Shown here piece by piece: positions 11,335 to 11,719 of a stretch of 11,719 nt of DNA. The position numbers and the translations under genes were made by a program. The notes beneath the pieces are model-generated. The model saw only the letters and a program-made list of their open reading frames with translations, was not told where the DNA came from and did no database searches. How positions within the stretch are numbered: the stretch's first letter is position 1; every line of letters begins with the position of its first letter. Source of the DNA: DATIHK01 sp035480775 (GTDB lineage: Bacteria; Patescibacteriota; WWE3; UBA101185; UBA10185). The DNA is taken from NCBI GenBank assembly GCA_035480775.1, contig DATIHK010000035.1:1-11719 (forward strand). Direction: 5' to 3'.

Positions 11335-11719
11335 TAGTGATACTAATTGCAGTAATTATAAGAATCAATGTACTTAGATATTGAGTATTAGATATACTGT
11401 TTGCTTCTCGTGAAACCATAATCTCATCACTAACTTTAAAACTTTGAAAAGCTTCCGGCGTTTTTGGAGTTCCGCTAACAATAATTGTATATGTATCTTT
11501 TTTAGTAAAAGTATATTCGAAGCTTTCTACCTTTAGTGATGGAGATTTATTGTATTTTAAGAGTGGTTGTAGGAACACTAATTTATTTCCTAACATTATT
11601 TTGACATCACAGTTGCATTTGTCTGGTTCAAAGCGTTTTGATTTATCAGTTATTTGAAAGTAAAATTTAGAAGGCACATTGGCTATAGGGCTATCATCTG
11701 GTGTGGTATGAAACACTAC
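11306..11719 (-). CDS. Extracytoplasmic Ig/YtkA-like domain protein with C-terminal membrane anchor (5' partial)
   Basis: The frame is open through the right edge of the window, so the N terminus and any signal peptide are missing; about 137 residues are visible. The visible part is a beta-rich domain. It has HTTPDDSPIANVPSKFYFQI near the start, a CNC pair about 35 residues in, and later YTFTKKDTYTIIVSG and FQSFKVSDEIMVSRE. This alternation of strands and the Y-x-I-x-V-S-G turn resemble YtkA/CopC-like or Ig-like extracellular domains. A single hydrophobic helix near the C terminus (LSTLILIITAISITIYF) is followed by KKHRI, giving an outside-facing domain with a positively charged cytosolic tail. 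Metal binding is possible (initial His, CNC) but is not shown. It precedes the lipoprotein gene by 6 nt, so the two probably form an operon and act at the cell surface. Confidence 0.6.
   Translation of the reverse strand, partial: VVFHTTPDDSPIANVPSKFYFQITDKSKRFEPDKCNCDVKIMLGNKLVFLQPLLKYNKSPSLKVESFEYTFTKKDTYTIIVSGTPKTPEAFQSFKVSDEIMVSREANSISNTQYLSTLILIITAISITIYFLKKHRI

Noticed and set aside
1..11719. CRISPR array, insertion sequence, tRNA or prophage attachment site
   Set aside because: I saw no regularly spaced direct repeats, transposase-like frame, terminal inverted repeats of IS length or cloverleaf sequence. Short palindromes present are explained as operators or terminators.

Overview
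The window is AT-rich, gene-dense bacterial DNA read with the standard stop codons (UGA ends several genes). The gene set is an ADP-forming acyl-CoA synthetase end, a fused two-subunit 2-oxoacid oxidoreductase, a type II NADH dehydrogenase-like flavoprotein, membrane-less PAS histidine kinases, a Cys-rich lipoprotein and a C-terminally anchored surface protein. Together with very short intergenic gaps and many apparently leaderless starts, this suggests a small-genome lineage such as the Patescibacteria/CPR. That is an inference; no rRNA or other marker gene is present to test it.

Region 1 (1-4452) is an energy-metabolism block. The 3' end of an ADP-forming acyl-CoA synthetase (ATP-grasp part) overlaps an NDH-2-like flavoprotein by 4 nt. 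Next come korA (gamma-alpha fusion) and korB of a 2-oxoacid:ferredoxin/flavodoxin oxidoreductase, behind a promoter that carries an 8+8 bp inverted repeat. A flavodoxin gene runs tail to tail against korB. A coherent reading is: 2-oxoacid to acyl-CoA with reduced flavodoxin/ferredoxin (KorAB), acyl-CoA to acid plus ATP (ADP-forming synthetase), and NAD(P)H reoxidation (NDH-2-like).

Region 2 (4453-5426) holds a 155-residue protein that resembles the isolated N-terminal domain of cyanophycin synthetase, with an HxxEH motif. A bidirectional UUCG-loop terminator separates it from a 33-residue Gly/Asp/Lys-rich small protein on the minus strand that has a near-perfect Shine-Dalgarno sequence. A 307-bp divergent intergenic region follows, with a 21-bp palindrome and a possible 21-residue hydrophobic peptide.

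Region 3 (5427-10625) is a signalling and stress island. It contains a soluble PAS histidine kinase with an overlapping single-domain response regulator, a YflT-like general stress protein, a second soluble kinase (PAS-GAF-PAS) and an OmpR-type regulator. On the opposite strand lies a 68-residue protein that looks like a bare histidine-kinase DHp hairpin with the phospho-accepting His in place. A GlsB/YeaQ-type membrane stress protein ends the region. The set of kinase, receiver-only protein, DHp-only protein and DNA-binding regulator has the parts list of a Spo0F/Spo0B-style phosphorelay. This is the most interesting hypothesis in the window.

Region 4 (10626-11719, minus strand) encodes a C-terminally membrane-anchored Ig/YtkA-like extracellular domain protein (5' end outside the window), followed by a Cys-rich lipoprotein of unknown function.
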